DNA of 18,990 bases from DTGL01 sp038895395 (lineage in GTDB: Archaea > Iainarchaeota > Iainarchaeia > Iainarchaeales > DTGL01): contig JAWANJ010000015.1 in the NCBI GenBank assembly GCA_038895395.1, positions 1 through 18,990 of the forward strand, in the 5' to 3' direction. The position numbers and the translations under genes were made by a program. Shown piece after piece: positions 15,627-18,990 of this stretch. The notes under the pieces were generated by a model that did not search any database, was not told where the DNA came from, and worked only from the letters and a program-made list of their open reading frames with translations. Each line of letters starts with the position of its first letter. The first letter of the stretch is position 1.

Positions 15627-16850
15627 CTATCCTGCCAATGGGATTGCTGTTGGTGGACAAACACGAACTATGTTTGCATAAACACCTATTTTCAACATTG
15701 AAGGCTCAACATTTGGAGACATTGACACACTTGTAGTAGTGTCTTTGCATATAAAATTCACTGTAAAAGCAACATAAGGATTAGCGCCAACGATTTCTAT
15801 TTTGCATTCTCCAAAAGTACATGACTTTGTGTAGTTGTGTTCAACAATACCCATTGGTGGTGCTACCCAGGGACCCAATGCGGGTCTTACGGGGCATGCG
15901 GTACCTTGCTTTTCTTCCTGTGTGCCACAAATACCTTCTATATTGTAAGAAGTTATTTGGATTCCCGAGCATGCGGGTTTAACACAATTTTGGTCACGGC
16001 TTATTGCAAGATCTTTTTTTTCCATTATTTTCTCATATTCACATTCGAAGCCAATTGGATTCATTACTTGGTTTAGATATTCTAACTGTTTGTTCAAAGC
16101 ATTGTCAATGTTTACGTCATTAAGGTCGATTTGCGATCTCACGTAACCATCAGTTATAACAATATGATATGTTGGATCAGCAACACCTTTGAAAAGGCAT
16201 GGACCTTTTGCTTTTTTCAATTCTTCACACACATCAGTACCTAAAATTGAAAGATAATTTTGTCCCCATTCTAAATACTTTTTATAAGCGTGCCATATTC
16301 TGTATGGGTAAGAAAGCACGTAGCTATTGGATAATTTTCTTTTTCCGCTCTCAATTTCAGTCTCAACAACAACAAATGAAACATTGATGTCTACACGATC
16401 GTTTGGCAAGGACATCATTTTGTCAAGTTGTTCTTTCACTGAATCGCCACCATACAAGCCAAGTGAAACATTAAAATTCATGTTATAGTTGTAACCAAGT
16501 TCTTCTTCTAAGCGCCTATAACAGCCCTGTAACTCTCTCTTTATAAAATATGCGCCATTTGTGTCTATTTCGTTGGCTAAAGGGGGCATAAAAATATTAC
16601 ATACCCAAAGGTTTGAACTTACAGACAAACCTTCTTTTGAAAAATTTTGTATACTTTGCCTTACTGAGCGCATGGTGTTTTCCATTGTTATCGTATCAAC
16701 CTTGGTTTCGCTGTTTATGTCTTTAGGAATACTTAAAGGCTCGTGTCTTGTGAGCACCAGAATAAATATAAGTGAAATTATTGCAATCATGAGAAAAGCA
16801 AGAATGTTACCTTTTTGATTGAGTATGATTTGCTCTTTAGTTAAGAGCAT
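15627..16850 (-). CDS. Cys-rich exported protein with N-terminal membrane segment (pilin-like or TadE/TadG-like signal)
   Basis: The function is not recognised. This 407-residue protein has a short polar N-terminus ending in NQKGN (11-15), then an uninterrupted hydrophobic stretch ILAFLMIAIISLIFILVL (16-33), then a large hydrophilic domain with 13 Cys. A basic-Gly step before the hydrophobic stretch resembles archaeal class III (type IV pilin-like) signal peptides or TadE-like N-termini, but the Glu usual at position +5 is missing, so plain membrane anchoring is equally possible. The domain is probably extracellular and disulfide-bonded. The ATG lies within the upstream VWA gene, overlapping it by ten bases, so the two are probably cotranslated and their products may act together. 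A TATA-like box follows the stop, before the next gene. Confidence 0.72.
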   Translation of the reverse strand: MLLTKEQIILNQKGNILAFLMIAIISLIFILVLTRHEPLSIPKDINSETKVDTITMENTMRSVRQSIQNFSKEGLSVSSNLWVCNIFMPPLANEIDTNGAYFIKRELQGCYRRLEEELGYNYNMNFNVSLGLYGGDSVKEQLDKMMSLPNDRVDINVSFVVVETEIESGKRKLSNSYVLSYPYRIWHAYKKYLEWGQNYLSILGTDVCEELKKAKGPCLFKGVADPTYHIVITDGYVRSQIDLNDVNIDNALNKQLEYLNQVMNPIGFECEYEKIMEKKDLAISRDQNCVKPACSGIQITSYNIEGICGTQEEKQGTACPVRPALGPWVAPPMGIVEHNYTKSCTFGECKIEIVGANPYVAFTVNFICKDTTTSVSMSPNVEPSMLKIGVYANIVRVCPPTAIPLAG

Positions 16851-18990
16851 TTCAATGCACCCCTTATTACAGGTTCTTCAAAGCAGTCATAAAGCCTGGG
16901 TACATTAAGACCTCCAGGTCCCATTACGCTTCTACCTATAGTACCATTCACAGGTATCTTACGCCCGAGACAATCTAGATCGCTTCCAGGATATTCTGGA
17001 CAATTTGTAGTTACAGAACCATATGCAGAACAGTGGTTTGTACCATCGGGATACTTGTTTTTGCATCCACCAACTGAGGAAAGCCTTGAGTTCTGAGAGT
17101 ACCATGCATTCTTTGAGTACTGCTCGCAGAAGTAAAACTGATGCCCGAGCTCATGTGCAGAACATTCAGTATACGCTTCTTCACAAACTGTTGGATAAGT
17201 ACCAAATTCTGTGAATCCAATAACAGCATTGCCATTTGGTATTAAGAAACATATGTCACTTTGTGTTATACCGACAATTCGCATGCTTGACCAATTTACA
17301 GAGTAACCTGCTTTTTGCACGCACTTTAAAATTTCGTTGAAAATAGTAAAACGTTCATCTTCGTTCATGCAAGAGTTAAGCCTAGGTATTAAGCAATTGT
17401 GAGCTTCTGGCTGTATTATGATAGTAGAATAGTTATCTTTGCAATTGTCAAGGTGAGCACCGTCCACAAATTTCTTAAAGTGGGCTCTTACTGCTGACTC
17501 AAAGCTTGCATTGGATCCAGACCAGTTTATTGGCACAAAGATAAAGTCGAATGTTGGTTTTTTACCGGCAATTATTGTTATTGTGGCTGATGCCTGCTGA
17601 CCTTCATCATCTGTAACAGTAAGCTTTACAACATATTGCCCCTCACTTGGAAAAGTATGCGTAAATTTAGGTTGGTTGCTAACAATTGTTCCATTTATGT
17701 CCCATTCATAAGCTACAATTGAACCACCGTCAGGATCATAAGAAAGTGAGCCGTCAAGATTTGTTGTGTAAGGTGCATTCAAAAGCACACGCGGATTTGC
17801 ATTTATTATTGCTACTGGGGGCATTTTAACAACCACTGTTTGCATCTGGTAAGGCTGCCTTTCTTTGTAGATCCAAATTGTGAAATGTGCTGGTTTTTTG
17901 CTTGGCATCATTATGACACGGTCATAGGCATAGCGCTCTGCTTTTTCTTTCTTAGTTCCAATCTCGATTAGTTCTCCCTTGACAGTAGTTGATTCAAATA
18001 CTATTTTTTCTAGCAGCATATCAATCTTCGATTGAGAATAACCCTTAGAAAAATCAATGAATTCGCCATTTAGCATTATTGCAAGTCTATTCATGTCCTC
18101 AATTATGGCATTTTCATCATGAATTTGTACAAGTGAACCTGGTTTGTTTATGTTTAGAGGATCACATAAAACAGGATAAACTGAAAAGTTCTGGTGCCCT
18201 ATCGCGGCATTTATACCAAAATCAATGCTCTTGTCTGCTATTTCTTTACCGCCATATGCTATCCCATTATATACAAACGCGTCTGAGCATGAAAGCTCAT
18301 CTGAAAAAACTAAGAGTATACGCAAGTTGTTTGAATCCTTTGGTGTCTGATGTGCGACCCAAGCAACACCCAAACCATAAGCTTCCTGTAAAACACATTG
18401 GTCTTGTGGGATGCCTGCCTGATCGCACAAACTTTCTAAGTCGCTTTTTGGAATCACACCACAAGTTACGTTTGGCATAGAGCACTGTGAAACACTCATT
18501 GGTGTTGACAAAGTGTAAACATAAAAGTTTATGTCTCCAGTGAAATTATTTGAAATATAAACAATTGACTGCCCTATTTTAGCAAGGTCGTCTGTCATAC
18601 TGTCAGATGAATCTACTATAAAGTAAAGTTCAACACTTTTTGTTATCAGCGAATAATGCAGTGGTATTTTAATATAATAATTTTCACGACCATAAAAGCT
18701 ATCAAAGAGCTCTTCTATAATTGACTTGCAATTGACTATTAACCCACCATAGTTTTTATCAACAGGGCCATAGTAAGCGCAGTTAGCGAATATCTCGCCA
18801 ATTGTTTCTTTTGTCCTTGGCTCAGAAATTTTTAGAAGTGCATCTACGCTTTCCTCAAAGCGTTTTTCTTCAGCATAAGTTTCCATTGCCTTTGTCTGTT
18901 CGGCAATGTAGTTATATCTGCTTATCTCTACAGAAAACAACGCCACGAAGAATAGACCAACTACAATAGCTGCTGATATTATTTGAGAGG
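16841..18990 (-). CDS. VWA-PKD-metallopeptidase-like surface protein (5' end outside window)
   Basis: The frame is open through the right edge and 715 residues are visible. It opens inside a membrane segment (IISAAIVVGLFFVALFSVEI, residues 3-22), so the GTG at 18946 is not the true start. Residues about 115-315 form a von Willebrand A domain with the metal site DSSDS at 126-130 and an LLVFSDE strand. A PKD domain lies at about 400-475 (SYDPDGGSIVAYEWDING, then VKLTVTDDEGQ). The last 230 residues are Cys-rich and contain the zinc-peptidase motif HELGH at 612-616 (bases 17141-17155), followed by FCEQY and, later, a possible Met-turn SVMGPGG. About 22 Cys in the visible part suggest an extracellular disulfide-bonded protein. 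I infer an adhesin-protease displayed on the surface. It overlaps the next gene by ten bases. Confidence 0.85.
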   Translation of the reverse strand, partial: SQIISAAIVVGLFFVALFSVEISRYNYIAEQTKAMETYAEEKRFEESVDALLKISEPRTKETIGEIFANCAYYGPVDKNYGGLIVNCKSIIEELFDSFYGRENYYIKIPLHYSLITKSVELYFIVDSSDSMTDDLAKIGQSIVYISNNFTGDINFYVYTLSTPMSVSQCSMPNVTCGVIPKSDLESLCDQAGIPQDQCVLQEAYGLGVAWVAHQTPKDSNNLRILLVFSDELSCSDAFVYNGIAYGGKEIADKSIDFGINAAIGHQNFSVYPVLCDPLNINKPGSLVQIHDENAIIEDMNRLAIMLNGEFIDFSKGYSQSKIDMLLEKIVFESTTVKGELIEIGTKKEKAERYAYDRVIMMPSKKPAHFTIWIYKERQPYQMQTVVVKMPPVAIINANPRVLLNAPYTTNLDGSLSYDPDGGSIVAYEWDINGTIVSNQPKFTHTFPSEGQYVVKLTVTDDEGQQASATITIIAGKKPTFDFIFVPINWSGSNASFESAVRAHFKKFVDGAHLDNCKDNYSTIIIQPEAHNCLIPRLNSCMNEDERFTIFNEILKCVQKAGYSVNWSSMRIVGITQSDICFLIPNGNAVIGFTEFGTYPTVCEEAYTECSAHELGHQFYFCEQYSKNAWYSQNSRLSSVGGCKNKYPDGTNHCSAYGSVTTNCPEYPGSDLDCLGRKIPVNGTIGRSVMGPGGLNVPRLYDCFEEPVIRGALKCS

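Noticed and set aside
15152..15664. 170-residue form of the small acidic protein starting at GTG 15664
   Set aside because: That start overlaps the upstream gene by 38 bases, and a good TATA box lies between it and the GAGGGG motif. I kept the shorter form.
18079..18480. 133-residue frame on the plus strand
   Set aside because: It lies antisense to the VWA domain, which has clear conserved motifs; no promoter or ribosome-binding motif was seen.
18944..18946. GTG as start of the VWA-peptidase protein
   Set aside because: The frame is open through the window edge and this GTG cuts a continuous hydrophobic segment in half.

Overview
The window looks like an AT-rich archaeal chromosome, probably from a draft or metagenome assembly, because one gene carries a run of ten Ns. 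The archaeal assignment rests on several genes: a membrane-anchored LonB protease, a replication factor C large subunit, archaeal-type phenylalanyl-tRNA synthetase alpha and beta subunits, and an archaeal-type tRNase Z. TATA-like boxes sit at archaeal spacing and GGTG/GAGGT ribosome-binding motifs are present. Compact packing, many unassigned membrane or surface proteins and a standalone DUF2207 C-terminal domain would fit a DPANN-type lineage, but that placement is inference.

Layout, left to right. (1) Bases 1-3147 (+): the 3' part of a large surface protein. It has a Pro/Gly-rich tandem-repeat stalk, Ig/Fn3-like and PKD-like domains, one C-terminal membrane span and a charged cytoplasmic tail. 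(2) Bases 3178-5949 (-): a housekeeping cluster in the order SAM methyltransferase with a THUMP-like tail, tRNase Z, single-domain sugar nucleotidyltransferase. The last two overlap as TAATG. (3) Bases 6090-8012 (+): LonB. (4) Bases 8026-8973 (-): DUF2207 C-terminal-domain membrane protein, convergent with LonB. (5) Bases 9081-13773 (+): a tight operon of pheS, pheT, a CPBP-family intramembrane protease and an unknown single-pass membrane protein. (6) Bases 13783-15117 (-): RFC large subunit. (7) Bases 15152-18990 (-): a surface/secretion cluster. It holds a VWA-PKD-metallopeptidase fusion cut by the right edge, a Cys-rich protein with an N-terminal membrane segment, and a small acidic soluble protein that seems to start at ATA.

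Methyltransferase and tRNase Z both point to tRNA processing, and pheST to tRNA charging. LonB and the CPBP protein are both membrane proteases but sit in separate units. The most novel part is the right-hand cluster: its main protein combines a von Willebrand A domain with intact metal-site residues, a PKD domain and a Cys-rich HExxH peptidase-like domain.

No gene-free stretch exceeds about 140 bases. The two longest gaps (5950-6089 and 8974-9080) are divergent promoter regions. I saw no rRNA, tRNA, CRISPR array, insertion sequence or replication origin.
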